Below are positions 43,979-53,923 of a stretch of DNA of 64,000 nt, in pieces. The notes below the pieces were generated by a model. It was not told the DNA's origin. It saw only the letters and a program-made list of their open reading frames with translations, and searched no databases. The stretch is from Flavobacterium fryxellicola (GTDB taxonomy: Bacteria > Bacteroidota > Bacteroidia > Flavobacteriales > Flavobacteriaceae). Each line of letters begins with the position of its first letter. The stretch's first letter is position 1. Where the stretch lies: NCBI RefSeq assembly GCF_900143245.1, contig NZ_FRDK01000001.1, positions 248,001-312,000 on the forward strand, read 5' to 3'. A program made the translations under genes and the position numbers.

Positions 43979-44653
43979 ATGATAAAATGGATTTCAAGTT
44001 TATTCTCATCGACAAAAACAGAGGACACTACAGCTAATATGAAACCAGAGGTTCATGAACACAAAAAAAACAATATAGAAAGCGTGAGTAATAAATTTTT
44101 AATAGTTGGACTTGGTAATATAGGCGCTGAATACGTCAATACAAGACACAACATCGGATTTAAAATAGTGGATTTCTTAGCCAAAAAAGAAGGAATCCAT
44201 TTTGAAACTGTCAAACTAGGCGCACTAGCCAAGTACTCCTTCAAAGGCAGAACTTTTCTACTCTTGAAGCCTAATACATACATGAATTTAAGCGGCAAAG
44301 CGATTAAATATTGGATGGATCAGGAAAATATTGCCCTAGAAAATATTTTAGTAATTACTGACGATCTGAATCTCTCTTTTGGAACCGTTCGCATCCGGCA
44401 AAAAGGGAGCGATGGCGGACACAACGGCCTTAAAAACACCAACCTCGTTCTCAATACCCAGCAGTATGCGAGATTCCGCTTTGGTATCAGCGATGAGTTC
44501 AAAAAAGGAAAACAAGTAGATTATGTGCTTGGCGATTGGGATGATACCGAAAAAATAGCCCTTCCAGAAAGACTAGAAGTAGCATCAGAGATCATAAAAT
44601 CTTTTGGAACCGCAGGATTAGAAAATACCATGACTGCATTTAACGGAAAATAA
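43979..44653 (+). CDS. pth: Peptidyl-tRNA hydrolase
   Basis: 224 residues. The core begins at FLIVGLGNIGAEYVNTRHNIGF (about residue 40) and includes the catalytic His in TRHNIGF, KPNTYMNLSG, and the DDLNLSFGTVRIRQKGSDGGHNGLKN block. It releases peptides from dropped peptidyl-tRNAs. The N-terminus is about 35 residues longer than in E. coli Pth and low in conservation; an internal ATG at 44039 would remove 20 of them, so the start is uncertain. Confidence 0.93.
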   Translation: MIKWISSLFSSTKTEDTTANMKPEVHEHKKNNIESVSNKFLIVGLGNIGAEYVNTRHNIGFKIVDFLAKKEGIHFETVKLGALAKYSFKGRTFLLLKPNTYMNLSGKAIKYWMDQENIALENILVITDDLNLSFGTVRIRQKGSDGGHNGLKNTNLVLNTQQYARFRFGISDEFKKGKQVDYVLGDWDDTEKIALPERLEVASEIIKSFGTAGLENTMTAFNGK

Positions 44654-44821
44654 AAAAGTCTTAATGTTCATCGAAAAGAAAAATTATTTAATTTTATGCC
44701 AGAATAGCATTTTTAACTTTATACCAATCACCTACTTGCGTAGAAAAATACAACCATAATCCTACTTAGGATTCTCACATTAATGGAACTAATTTCCTTA
44801 AATAAAAAACACACTCACACC

Positions 44822-46858
44822 ATGAAAAAAATTACTTTTCTTTTAGTATTAACCCTCCATTTTATGTTCAGTGCTGCTTTTGCTCAGGTCAGTAATACAC
44901 AGGAGGTAATGCTTTTTGGCAAAAAGAAAGTAATCAAAGCAGGCTCCATAATTCGATGTGCCACCACGGAATATGAAGACTATTTGAAATCTAAAAATCC
45001 TAATAGATTGTCTACTACCGAATTTGAGCAGTGGATTGCGCCAAAAGTCAACTTAGAAAAAAACAAACAAGCAAATTCGTCTAAAGCATTTAAAACAAAT
45101 GCTGTGATAACCATACCTGTAGTTGTTCACATAATTCATAATGGAGACCTATTAGGTGCTGATGAAAATATATTTGATGAGCAAGCAACTTCTCAAATTC
45201 GGGTGCTAAATGAGGATTTTAGAAAAAAAATAAACACTCCAGGCTATAACACCAATCCCGTAGGAGCCGATGTAGAAATTGAATTTGCTCTAGCAAAACG
45301 AGATCCTGCAGGCGTTTTGTCAAACGGAATAGACCACGTAAATTTAGAGCAAGAAAGCTGGTCTACAGATGACATAAATACTATTGTCAAACCACAAACG
45401 CAATGGGATCCCGAAAAATATTTAAACATTTGGGTAGTAAAATTTACGAATACAGAACTTTTGGGGTATGCACAGTTTCCAAGTGCATCTGGACTGTCGG
45501 GGATAAGCGCAGATTCTGGATCAGCTGCTACCGATGGGGTCGTGATTGGGTATGCTTTTTTTGGATCATCCAGCTACTTCCCTGGCGGAACGTATGTAAC
45601 AAATTATGATAAAGGACGAACTACCTCACATGAAGTAGGACATTGGCTTGGCCTAAGACACATTTGGGGAGACGGAGGCTGCGGTGTTGATGATTTTTGT
45701 AATGACACCCCCAATGCAGGACAAGCAAATGAAGGCTGCCCAACAGGTGTTGATTCCTGTCCCGCTTCTCCTGGCTTAGACATGATTGAAAACTATATGG
45801 ACTACACCAATGATGCTTGCATGAACATATTTACGGCAGATCAAAAAACGCGTATGATAACCGTTATGAATAATTCCATAAGAAGAGCGGTTTTAAAAAC
45901 CTCTGATGCGCTTATTCCAGGCGTTGTATTTGCCAATGATGCCGCTACAATTGTTCTAAACTTAAATATCATTCCTTGCAGCAATTCCTTTATTCCTGTT
46001 ATCAAAATAATCAACAAAGGAAGCGCCCGATTAACTGCTGCTTCAATCACTTACGGAGTTGACAATGCGAACTTGCAAACGTACAATTGGACTGGCAATC
46101 TTGCCAACAACGAATCGCAAAACATCACCTTAAACAACGTGACTACAAGTGGAGGAAATCATAATTTCACTGCAACTATCACAAGCGCAAATGCAACTAC
46201 GGATCAAAATTCGAATAACAATAGCAATACGGTAAATTTTGATATTACGAAAAACTACGGTACTAACACGGTCATATTTTCATTACAACTAGACCGTTTT
46301 GGAACAGAAACCACCTGGGAACTTACTAATGCAACAGGAACTAAACTGTACCAAGGTGGTCCTTATACTGACACGCCAACAAACAGTCCACTTCCCGCGC
46401 CCATAAAAACTAGTTTCAACCTACCTAATAATGGCTGTTATACTTTTACTATTTTCGATACTGAAATGGATGGTATTTGTTGTGATTACGGAGTTGGTTT
46501 TTATACGTTATCGACACCATCAGATGAAATTATAGCCACTGGTGGAAAGTTTGGCGAAGTAGAGTCTAAAAGTTTTATAATTGGATCACTAGCTACAGCC
46601 GACATAACAAACGCAAAATCAGTCTACTTGTATCCCAACCCCACTTCAAATATATTGAATCTTGTTGTTGAAAATAAATTAGAAACTCCAGAAGCCTATA
46701 CCATTATCAATAGTTTAGGTCAAATCATAAAAACAAAAAAGATAGAAACGGAGGAGGATCTGCGCATAAACGTTTCCACGTTGTCTCAAGGTATTTATTT
46801 TTTAAAATTATCTAAAAATCAAGCCGAAACAAGCACAGTTAAGTTCATTAAGAAATAA
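44822..46858 (+). CDS. Secreted M43-family zinc metalloprotease with T9SS type A signal
   Basis: 678 residues from the ATG at 44822, which begins a signal peptide (MKKITFLLVLTLHFMFSAAFA); an in-frame ATG at 44783 would place 13 polar residues before it. A propeptide-like part (about 22-95) precedes the protease domain with HEVGHWLGLRH (H270, H274, H280), the HExxHxxGxxH zinc motif of pappalysin-like enzymes, and a Cys-rich stretch and ENYMDYTND Met-turn region. CARDB-like and PPC-like beta domains follow (about 365-590). The end is a type A sorting domain (YLYPNPTSNILNL...GIYFLKLS...FIKK). It is secreted through the T9SS and probably degrades proteins. Confidence 0.88.
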   Translation: MKKITFLLVLTLHFMFSAAFAQVSNTQEVMLFGKKKVIKAGSIIRCATTEYEDYLKSKNPNRLSTTEFEQWIAPKVNLEKNKQANSSKAFKTNAVITIPVVVHIIHNGDLLGADENIFDEQATSQIRVLNEDFRKKINTPGYNTNPVGADVEIEFALAKRDPAGVLSNGIDHVNLEQESWSTDDINTIVKPQTQWDPEKYLNIWVVKFTNTELLGYAQFPSASGLSGISADSGSAATDGVVIGYAFFGSSSYFPGGTYVTNYDKGRTTSHEVGHWLGLRHIWGDGGCGVDDFCNDTPNAGQANEGCPTGVDSCPASPGLDMIENYMDYTNDACMNIFTADQKTRMITVMNNSIRRAVLKTSDALIPGVVFANDAATIVLNLNIIPCSNSFIPVIKIINKGSARLTAASITYGVDNANLQTYNWTGNLANNESQNITLNNVTTSGGNHNFTATITSANATTDQNSNNNSNTVNFDITKNYGTNTVIFSLQLDRFGTETTWELTNATGTKLYQGGPYTDTPTNSPLPAPIKTSFNLPNNGCYTFTIFDTEMDGICCDYGVGFYTLSTPSDEIIATGGKFGEVESKSFIIGSLATADITNAKSVYLYPNPTSNILNLVVENKLETPEAYTIINSLGQIIKTKKIETEEDLRINVSTLSQGIYFLKLSKNQAETSTVKFIKK

Positions 46859-46876
46859 AATAACATCTAATTAACT

Positions 46877-46906
46877 AAAAAGGATTGAAGTTTTCAATCC
46901 TTTTTT
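46877..46906 (+). terminator. Intrinsic terminator after the metalloprotease gene
   Basis: AAAAAGGATTGAA at 46877-46889 and TTCAATCCTTTTT at 46893-46905, perfect 13-bp arms. Confidence 0.85.
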
Positions 46907-46927
46907 AGTTATATCAATTGGATACCT

Positions 46928-46935
46928 TAAATTTG
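46928..46935 (+). promoter_or_regulatory. Promoter -7 element that decides the ribF start
   Basis: TAAATTTG, an exact TAnnTTTG match. Transcription from it would start near 46942, after a possible TTG start codon at 46918, so it favours the TTG at 46957. Confidence 0.4.
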
Positions 46936-46956
46936 CGCTATTATAAAACACTTGCT

Positions 46957-47886
46957 TTGAATATTTTTCATTCTATAAACGATTTCAGTTCCACAAAAAA
47001 AACAATTATAACGTTAGGAACCTTTGATGGAGTTCACATTGGTCACAAAAAAATTCTGGAAAGAGTAATTCAAAACACTGATAATGAAAAATACGAAAGC
47101 TTAGTGCTTACTTTTTTTCCGCATCCCCGAATAGTTCTACAAGAACATTCGGACATACAATTGCTAAACACCATCAATGAAAAAATAGATTTACTAGAGA
47201 AAATCGGCATCGAAAACCTTGTCATTCATCCTTTTGATGAAACATTTTCAAGATTGACTGCCGAGGAATTCGTAAAGACGATTCTTGTAGATCGCTTTCA
47301 CATCCAGAAAATAATTATTGGTCATGACCATAGATTTGGAAGAAATCGAACAGCAAACATTGATGATCTGATTGCTTTTGGAAAACAATATGATTTTGAA
47401 GTTGAACAAATATCGGTTCAGGAAATCAATGACATTTCCGTGAGTTCAACCAAAATTAGAAATGCGTTATTGGACGGAGACATGACTTTGGCCAATGAAT
47501 ATTTAGGTTATGATTATTTCCTAACTGGAAATGTTATTCAAGGAAAACAACTCGGAAGAACGATTAATTTTCCAACAGCCAACTTAAAAATCGAAGAAAA
47601 CTACAAATTGATTCCCAAAAACGGAGTGTACATTGTAAAAAGTATATTGGACCAAAAAACTGTTTTTGGAATGATGAATATTGGATTCAACCCAACAGTT
47701 AATGGAGATGTTCAGTCTATTGAAATCCATTATTTCGATTTTGACAAAGACATTTACAACAAATCTATTTGTGTTTCAATACTAAAAAGAATTCGTTCCG
47801 AACAAAAATTTGAATCGGTTGACCTCTTAAAAGAGCAACTACAAATAGACAAAAAAAACGCACTTGCCTTTATAAACACTTTGTAA
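46957..47886 (+). CDS. ribF: Bifunctional riboflavin kinase/FAD synthetase
   Basis: 309 residues from the TTG at 46957 (322 from a TTG at 46918). I chose the later start because the earlier one lies upstream of a promoter-like motif and homologues begin near IFHSINDF. The N-terminal nucleotidyltransferase domain has TLGTFDGVHIGHKKIL (about 20-35) and the GHDHRFGRNR and SSTKIRNAL motifs; the C-terminal kinase domain has GKQLGRTINFPTANL and NGVYIV. It makes FMN and then FAD from riboflavin. It is monocistronic, following the metalloprotease terminator. Confidence 0.94.
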   Translation: MNIFHSINDFSSTKKTIITLGTFDGVHIGHKKILERVIQNTDNEKYESLVLTFFPHPRIVLQEHSDIQLLNTINEKIDLLEKIGIENLVIHPFDETFSRLTAEEFVKTILVDRFHIQKIIIGHDHRFGRNRTANIDDLIAFGKQYDFEVEQISVQEINDISVSSTKIRNALLDGDMTLANEYLGYDYFLTGNVIQGKQLGRTINFPTANLKIEENYKLIPKNGVYIVKSILDQKTVFGMMNIGFNPTVNGDVQSIEIHYFDFDKDIYNKSICVSILKRIRSEQKFESVDLLKEQLQIDKKNALAFINTL

Positions 47887-48001
47887 TTTCTCAATAAATT
47901 CTTTCGTTTTTTGATAAAAAATTCCCTTTTTTTATTTAATTTTGAGTGTCACACATTTTTTATCTAAAAAAAATGATTTTTCAACTTTTAAAACCAGCTT
48001 T

Positions 48002-48457
48002 ATGAAAATACCGAAAGAATTAGTAAATGGATTCATTATAGTAGTAGGCATTGGAATTTATTTCTTAATAATGGAACTTTTGGGTCTAGCAGATATTTAT
48101 CTTTTGCGCCTTTTCAACGTCCTGTTTATTTTTTATGGTACGCATAAAACACTTGAGGAAAATTTTGCTCAAGGGAAAAGGATACTGGTTTCTAATTCCG
48201 TTTCCGCACTATTCACAGCATTAACAGGAGTCTTTTTAAGCATTATTGCACTAATTATTTACAGCTATTCTAGAGGTGGAAATGCCTACATTGCATCATT
48301 GTCCAGAACGTTTTTATTTGGAGGTGATCCATCTATAATGAGTTATTCCATCTCCTTATTATTTGAAGGAATTGTTTCCGCGGTAATTGTTACCTTTATG
48401 CTTATGTTATACTGGGATACCCGTTATACCACAGACAAACACAATACAAAATCTTAA
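48002..48457 (+). CDS. Small membrane protein of unknown function
   Basis: 151 residues from the ATG at 48002 (an in-frame GTG at 47942 would add 20 polar residues). Four hydrophobic segments at about 8-28, 31-46, 63-86 and 110-135; the N-terminus MKIPKELVNGFIIVVGIGIYFLIMELLGLADIYLLRLFN and the C-terminal tail are otherwise polar. No motif recognised. It sits between ribF and bioB with its own terminator. Confidence 0.7.
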   Translation: MKIPKELVNGFIIVVGIGIYFLIMELLGLADIYLLRLFNVLFIFYGTHKTLEENFAQGKRILVSNSVSALFTALTGVFLSIIALIIYSYSRGGNAYIASLSRTFLFGGDPSIMSYSISLLFEGIVSAVIVTFMLMLYWDTRYTTDKHNTKS

Positions 48458-48485
48458 ATTAATTCATCCTTAGTCATTTTTTAAA

Positions 48486-48530
48486 AAAACTTCGTAAAAG
48501 CAATATCAAAGTCTTTTACGAGGTTTTTTT
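48486..48530 (+). terminator. Intrinsic terminator after the membrane protein gene
   Basis: AAAACTTCGTAAAAG at 48486-48500 pairs with CTTTTACGAGGTTTT at 48513-48527 (one G-U), followed by T. Confidence 0.8.
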
Positions 48531-48658
48531 ATTTATTTATAATTATGAATTAATCCTGTTTAATTAAAAACAGCTTTTTTTAATACAAAAACACTTGTAC
48601 ATCCCTATATAATTATAGCTGAGTAAATTTTTATACTGGGCTTTTCAATACTATTGCA

Positions 48659-48689
48659 TTGGTTCTTTAGAACAATTTAACTACTTTTG
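48659..48689 (+). promoter_or_regulatory. Predicted bioB promoter
   Basis: TTG at 48659-48661, 20 bases, then TACTTTTG at 48682-48689. It ends 21 bases before the chosen bioB ATG and overlaps an earlier TTG codon (48687), which argues against that codon as the start. Confidence 0.55.
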
Positions 48690-48710
48690 ACGCATCATAA
48701 AATCGTATCG

Positions 48711-49796
48711 ATGAGCATTACAAAACACAACTGGACCAAAGAAGAAATTATCGCACTATACAACAAACCTATGATGGACTTGCTTTATGAAGCAGCTTCA
48801 ATTCATAGAGAACATCACGATCCTAACGTGGTTCAAGTTTCAACTTTACTATCTATAAAAACAGGTGGATGTCCAGAAGATTGCGGGTATTGTCCGCAAG
48901 CAGCACGGTATCATACTGACATTGAAGGAAATGATCTAATGTCTGTTAGTCAAGTAAAAGCACAAGCTTTACGCGCAAAATCAAGTGGTTCGTCTCGTGT
49001 TTGTATGGGAGCAGCATGGAGAAACGTAAAAGATGGCCCTGAATTTGATCAAGTTTTAGAAATGGTTCGTACCATTAACAAACTAGATATGGAAGTGTGC
49101 TGTACCCTTGGGATGATCACTGAAAACCAAGCACATCGATTGGCCGAAGCTGGTTTGTATGCCTATAATCACAATTTAGACACCTCTGAGGAATATTATA
49201 AAGAAGTTATTTCGACACGCGGATTTGAAGACCGCTTGCAAACCATAGCCAATGTTCGTAAAACGAATGTTACCGTTTGTAGCGGTGGTATCATTGGAAT
49301 GGGAGAAAGCATCGAAGACAGAGCAGGAATGCTAGTGGCGCTTTCTACATTAAATCCACAACCTGAATCAGTTCCAATTAATGCCTTGGTAGCCGTGGAA
49401 GGAACTCCAATGGAAGAAGAAAAACCAGTTGAAATATGGGAAATGATCCGAATGGTAGCCACTACCAGAATCATCATGCCGGAAACCCAAGTTCGTTTAT
49501 CTGCTGGCAGAATGAACATGAGCCGCGAAGGTCAGGCCATGTGTTTCTTTGCTGGAGCCAATTCTATTTTTGCTGGTGATAAGTTGCTTACAACTCCAAA
49601 TCCTGACGTAAACGAAGACATGAAAATGTTTGAAATGTTAGGTTTAAATCCTCAAAAACCATTTACAAAAGTTTCTCAACCGCAAACCGTTGAAGCTGAA
49701 AATTCTCAATTTGCTCCACTTGGTGAAAAACCAAAATGGTCCAGACCCGGACATACTATCGAAAAAAACATTGAGGCTTCTGCTAAAGGAAAATAA
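48711..49796 (+). CDS. bioB: Biotin synthase
   Basis: 361 residues from the ATG at 48711. Radical SAM enzyme that inserts sulfur into dethiobiotin. The SAM-cluster cysteines are in CPEDCGYC (C54, C58, C61); further BioB segments are SSRVCMGAAWRNVKDGPEF, CCTLGMITENQAHRLAEAGLYAYNHNLDTS, and the YEP-like VRLSAGRMNMSREGQAMCFFAGANSIF with the Arg of the 2Fe-2S site. Slightly longer than E. coli BioB (346) because of a C-terminal tail. No other bio gene is nearby. It has its own promoter and terminator. Confidence 0.96.
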   Translation: MSITKHNWTKEEIIALYNKPMMDLLYEAASIHREHHDPNVVQVSTLLSIKTGGCPEDCGYCPQAARYHTDIEGNDLMSVSQVKAQALRAKSSGSSRVCMGAAWRNVKDGPEFDQVLEMVRTINKLDMEVCCTLGMITENQAHRLAEAGLYAYNHNLDTSEEYYKEVISTRGFEDRLQTIANVRKTNVTVCSGGIIGMGESIEDRAGMLVALSTLNPQPESVPINALVAVEGTPMEEEKPVEIWEMIRMVATTRIIMPETQVRLSAGRMNMSREGQAMCFFAGANSIFAGDKLLTTPNPDVNEDMKMFEMLGLNPQKPFTKVSQPQTVEAENSQFAPLGEKPKWSRPGHTIEKNIEASAKGK

Positions 49797-49817
49797 TAGT
49801 TTTTTAAAATCAATACT

Positions 49818-49852
49818 AAAAACCATCTTGTTGAAGCAAGATGGTTTTTTTA
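49818..49852. terminator. Bidirectional terminator between bioB and the convergent T9SS gene
   Basis: AAAAACCATCTTG at 49818-49830 pairs with CAAGATGGTTTTT at 49837-49849; T run on both strands, between convergent genes. Confidence 0.85.
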
Positions 49853-49858
49853 TGAAAA

Positions 49859-52800
49859 TTAGTAGCGCACTTTCTTAGTAACAGACAGCCCGTTTTGCAT
49901 ACCTATTTTTACCAGCACTATTTGAGGAGCTAAAAACCAATTTCTTATGGAAAAATCGGTCTTATTTATACCGTTTTTGTGGTATATTTTTTTCCCTTCT
50001 AGACTGTAGATTGTAATTTCCTCGATGAATTCCTTGGTTGAATTTATCAGCAATTCTTTATTTTTACATGAAACAAAAAGGGATTCTGTATCCTTTTCCG
50101 TATCATTCACACTCAAGATTCTACTTACAAAACGCACAACAAAACGGTCATTAAAAGTTCCAATTGCAGTAGTAAAAGCATAACCTTCCTGGGTTACATC
50201 CACTACAGTATTACTCCATTTATCCTCGATAAAAACACTTTGATTTGCTAAAAGCCCATCCATTTCATCGATTTCAATTGTAAAGTTCCCCGCTAGTGCA
50301 CTAGTAAACCCTAATTTAATTTCATCTGTTGGATCAAAGGGTAAAGCTCTCCCTTGTATCACTAAATTCTTCTCTTGATTAATGCTGTAAAAGTCTAAAT
50401 ACTGATTCCCATCAAAACTCTCTCCATCAATAGCAGGATCAAAATCATTTGTAGCTCCAGTGGCATATCCTATCAAAATCTGTTTGAAAGCTCCTTCGCT
50501 ATTGGATAAATTGAGCCACATACGATGTTTTTCCATCGCGCTGGATTTGGATTTTTTTGGTGAACTTACTTTATAAAAATTAGTGTTCTGACCCACAAGC
50601 CGCATTGTATTATTAAAGACAGCAAAGCCACCGCCATTGCTACTCGTCACAAAAAAAGACTGTCCAGAGGCAATTTTTCCATCTGGTTTCGCATTATTAA
50701 CTCCTGAATTTAAAGCAGCACTTGTACCTACGCCTCCTAGAAGATTGTATACTGCATAATCATCTGAAGTATATACATTTTTATTAATAGCAGTATTGTG
50801 TGTCCAGAAATAAATGGTTCCATCTATAATTCCTTTGTTCCCATTTATAAAGGAATCTGCATTTAGGGCTGAAGGGTAAGGATTACCAATCAAATTCGAA
50901 CTATCGGTTGCCGCAATTGGAACTGAAACCGAACCATTATTTGGAACTCCTCTAAAAATGGCTTCGTAGTTTGCTGCGGTAGTTTCAGAAAAAGCCTTTG
51001 GACCACGAACAATATAACCTTTACCGACGGACATTAAATTAGTTGCACTCTCATTAAACCAGGAATCTCTCAATGCATCAAACGAATAAAATTTATCTAA
51101 AGGCGTGTCGGGAGAAACGTCAATCAATTTTTGACTTGAAACGGGTGAGGACCAATACGTATAGTCGGTCACGAGCATAGGAGTTGTTTTTCTTTTCTGC
51201 TGCATGGTGCCTGAATTATTGACTTGCTCTTCAGATTGATACAGAGCAGCATTATTTTCTAAAATTAAGGTACCTAAACCCCCGTAATCAAAAGCCAAAA
51301 CTAAGGTATTTCCATCCAGAACTGTAACTGTATTTCCTGCACTGATAGTACAAGAACAGGAATTTAGGTTACTTGCTGCGGTATAATTTTTGTTAAAAAT
51401 AAGTGTCTTTTCTGCCGAAGGGATTCCATTGTTCCAAAAAGACCCATCCCAAACAGAGCTATTGGTACAAAGCTTAATCCGAGCCAAACGATGCTTTGCT
51501 ACACCAGAAACAGAATTAAAATTACCTCCAATCATCACTTTATTACTTGGTGTAAAACAAATACTAAATAACGTATTGTTTAAATTCACACTAAAGGTCG
51601 CATCATAGATTCCACTGGAAAGAAGACGCACCATTCGCCTGACTGCTGTTCCATTATAATTTCCAGCAAACGTTCCTCCAATCAACAATCGGTCATCTGG
51701 CTGGACAAGAATTGCCCTAATTTCTCCGCTACTAAAACCAGTTCCGGTTGTAAATGACGTATCTAAACTACCATCACTGTTCAATCTCAGGATTCTTTTG
51801 GCGGAAACGCCTTTGTAATTTAAAAATACGCCACCCACAATTAGCTTGTTATCTGATTGTAATGCAATTGTGTAGACATTTTTATCAAAACCAACACCTG
51901 TTGAAAATTCCGAATCTAAACTTCCATCTGCATTCAACCGAACCATCCTATTGTGAGACACCCCATTAAAAAGAGTAAACTGGCCACCCAAAACAATTTT
52001 TCCGTCTGGTTGCAACAAAATACAGTCTACAATAGCATCCGCACCAGAACCAATGGCAAAACCAGAATCCAAAGTTCCATCAGGTAATAATCGAACAATT
52101 CTATTGATCAAAATACCATTATAACTGGTGAAATTTCCCGCGACAATTATTTTGCCATCTGGCTGTAACGCCAAAGCATATACCTGATTATTGAAGCCCG
52201 TACCAATAGTAAAAGCCGCATCAATTTCTCCATTCGCTTGAATTCTGGCAATTCTAATTCTTACGACACCATTGTACTTTGTAAATACACCGCCAATAAT
52301 AATTTTGCCATCAGGCTGAACAATAGCAGTTTTTATAGAATTATCTGCTCCCGTAGCAGCAGTATTAAAAGAAGAATCAAGAATTCCTTCTTCGGACAAC
52401 CGCGTTACTCTGTTGCAAATGGTTCCATTGAATTTGGTGAAATTTCCAAAAACCATCGTTTTATTATCTGCTAAAGCAATTACTTTTAAAACCGAATTAT
52501 TAAAACCCACTCCAGCGGTAAGGTAACCGATATCTAAAGTTCCAAAAACATCAATTCTAGCTAAACGACCTTGAGTTTGGGAATCAAAAACTAAAAATGA
52601 ACCACCGATATACCACGAGTTTGCTACATCCTCTGTAAGCGCATTCACTATGCCAGTTGAGGGTCCAGATCCAATATCGAATGCTGGATTTATCACTCCA
52701 TTAGCCTCTAAAAAGATGATCTTATTAACATCAGTTCCATTATAAGTGTCATTAAACGAGCCTCCAATCATTATAGCACCAGCAGCGCTTACATTAATAA

Positions 52801-53716
52801 TTTCAACTGTACCGCTACTAAATCCTGATCCGGAAATAAAAGAACTGTCGACCGATCCGTTGAAGTTCAACCGAATTATTTTATTAGCCGTAACACCATT
52901 AAAATTTAAAAAGGAACCTCCTACCAAAATCTTTCCATCCGTTTGCGTTGTAAGTGCTGATACGTTGGCATCAAAACCCGTTCCTGTAACAAAAGTAGCA
53001 TCAACAGAACCATTGGAGTTCAATCGCATTATTCTACCACAGGCAACGCCATTGAATGAAGTGAAGGAACCGCCCAACAGAATTTTTCCGTCTTGCTGAA
53101 TATGGACTTCCTCTACCAATGAGCTGGCACCAACTCCCATTGCGAATGTTAGATCCAAATTTCCATTGGGTAAAATTCTAGCCAGTCGGTTTGCAGTAGC
53201 TGAACCATACTTTGTAAAGCTACCAACTATGATAATGCTACCATCAGACTGTAAGGCTAAGTCATACACTATTCCTGTGCCTACTGCAATCGCAGTATCA
53301 AAAGTAGGGTCCCGAGAGCCATCAGGATTCAATCGAATTAATTTTCCTGCGCTAGATCCATTAAATGCTGTAAAGTTTCCCCCTACAATTATTTTCCCAT
53401 CCGGTTGTATTAAAGTACAATACACATTAGCCTGAAAACCGGTACTCAATGTAAAGGAAGGATCTTTGGAACCATCCGGCAGTAATCGACATAAATAGGG
53501 AGTTGCACCTCCATTAAAGTTCAAAAAATCACCTCCCACAATCAGTTTTCCATCAGCCTGCAGCGCCGTTGTTCTGACAGTTCCATCAAAACCGTCGCCC
53601 TGTAAACCGTCATCATAGGTATTGAATGCTGCATCTACCTTTCCTTGTTGAGAATAAGCGAGATTTAAGGTCGAATAGAGAAATGCAATCACGAAGTAAA
53701 GTAGTTTTGTTTTCAA
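49859..53716 (-). CDS. Giant secreted delta-60 repeat protein with T9SS type C signal
   Basis: 1285 residues. Signal peptide (MKTKLLYFVIAFLYSTLNLAYS) is followed by 14 delta-60 (DUF5122, beta-propeller) repeats of about 51 residues between about 28 and 745; a typical unit is LQPDGKIIVGGNFTAFNG followed by RLNPDGSRDPTF. From about residue 760 comes a module shared with the next two genes: WDGSFWNNGIPS, DYTYWSSPV, LIGNPYPSALNADSF, YFWTHNTAI, SDDYAVYNLLGGVG, ASGQSFFV, HRMWLNLSN and FNDRFVVRF. The last 75 residues (LLINSTKEFIEEITIYSLEG...TKKVRY) are a ChiA-like type C sorting signal. It is secreted by the T9SS, probably to the cell surface; the ligand is unknown. Confidence 0.88.
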   Translation of the reverse strand: MKTKLLYFVIAFLYSTLNLAYSQQGKVDAAFNTYDDGLQGDGFDGTVRTTALQADGKLIVGGDFLNFNGGATPYLCRLLPDGSKDPSFTLSTGFQANVYCTLIQPDGKIIVGGNFTAFNGSSAGKLIRLNPDGSRDPTFDTAIAVGTGIVYDLALQSDGSIIIVGSFTKYGSATANRLARILPNGNLDLTFAMGVGASSLVEEVHIQQDGKILLGGSFTSFNGVACGRIMRLNSNGSVDATFVTGTGFDANVSALTTQTDGKILVGGSFLNFNGVTANKIIRLNFNGSVDSSFISGSGFSSGTVEIINVSAAGAIMIGGSFNDTYNGTDVNKIIFLEANGVINPAFDIGSGPSTGIVNALTEDVANSWYIGGSFLVFDSQTQGRLARIDVFGTLDIGYLTAGVGFNNSVLKVIALADNKTMVFGNFTKFNGTICNRVTRLSEEGILDSSFNTAATGADNSIKTAIVQPDGKIIIGGVFTKYNGVVRIRIARIQANGEIDAAFTIGTGFNNQVYALALQPDGKIIVAGNFTSYNGILINRIVRLLPDGTLDSGFAIGSGADAIVDCILLQPDGKIVLGGQFTLFNGVSHNRMVRLNADGSLDSEFSTGVGFDKNVYTIALQSDNKLIVGGVFLNYKGVSAKRILRLNSDGSLDTSFTTGTGFSSGEIRAILVQPDDRLLIGGTFAGNYNGTAVRRMVRLLSSGIYDATFSVNLNNTLFSICFTPSNKVMIGGNFNSVSGVAKHRLARIKLCTNSSVWDGSFWNNGIPSAEKTLIFNKNYTAASNLNSCSCTISAGNTVTVLDGNTLVLAFDYGGLGTLILENNAALYQSEEQVNNSGTMQQKRKTTPMLVTDYTYWSSPVSSQKLIDVSPDTPLDKFYSFDALRDSWFNESATNLMSVGKGYIVRGPKAFSETTAANYEAIFRGVPNNGSVSVPIAATDSSNLIGNPYPSALNADSFINGNKGIIDGTIYFWTHNTAINKNVYTSDDYAVYNLLGGVGTSAALNSGVNNAKPDGKIASGQSFFVTSSNGGGFAVFNNTMRLVGQNTNFYKVSSPKKSKSSAMEKHRMWLNLSNSEGAFKQILIGYATGATNDFDPAIDGESFDGNQYLDFYSINQEKNLVIQGRALPFDPTDEIKLGFTSALAGNFTIEIDEMDGLLANQSVFIEDKWSNTVVDVTQEGYAFTTAIGTFNDRFVVRFVSRILSVNDTEKDTESLFVSCKNKELLINSTKEFIEEITIYSLEGKKIYHKNGINKTDFSIRNWFLAPQIVLVKIGMQNGLSVTKKVRY

Positions 53717-53856
53717 ATCTAGAGTGGCTTTAAAAATCTATTAGCAATAGCGATAGTATCAGAACTAAAGTATTTTTAATAAAAGTAAAGACAATCTTTC
53801 CTATTCACAATACCCACATTTAGTGATATTTACAATTAAAAAAAAGATTTTTTGTA

Positions 53857-53889
53857 CAAAAAAACCCATTCTGTACTAAACAAAATGGG
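53857..53889 (-). terminator. Intrinsic terminator after the second giant T9SS gene
   Basis: CCCATT at 53865-53870 and AATGGG at 53884-53889 with a seven-A run (T on the minus strand) at 53857-53863 downstream of the gene at 53924. Confidence 0.55.
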
Positions 53890-53923
53890 ATACCTATTTG
53901 ACTTTAAAATTAATTCCTACCTG

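Noticed and set aside
48711..49796. A biotin operon around bioB
   Set aside because: Neighbouring genes are a membrane protein and a T9SS protein; no bioA, bioD, bioF or bioC is present.
51480..53650. Regularly spaced DNA repeats that could suggest a CRISPR array
   Set aside because: The period is about 150 bases and follows the coding frame of the delta-60 protein repeats; there are no short identical repeats with unique spacers.
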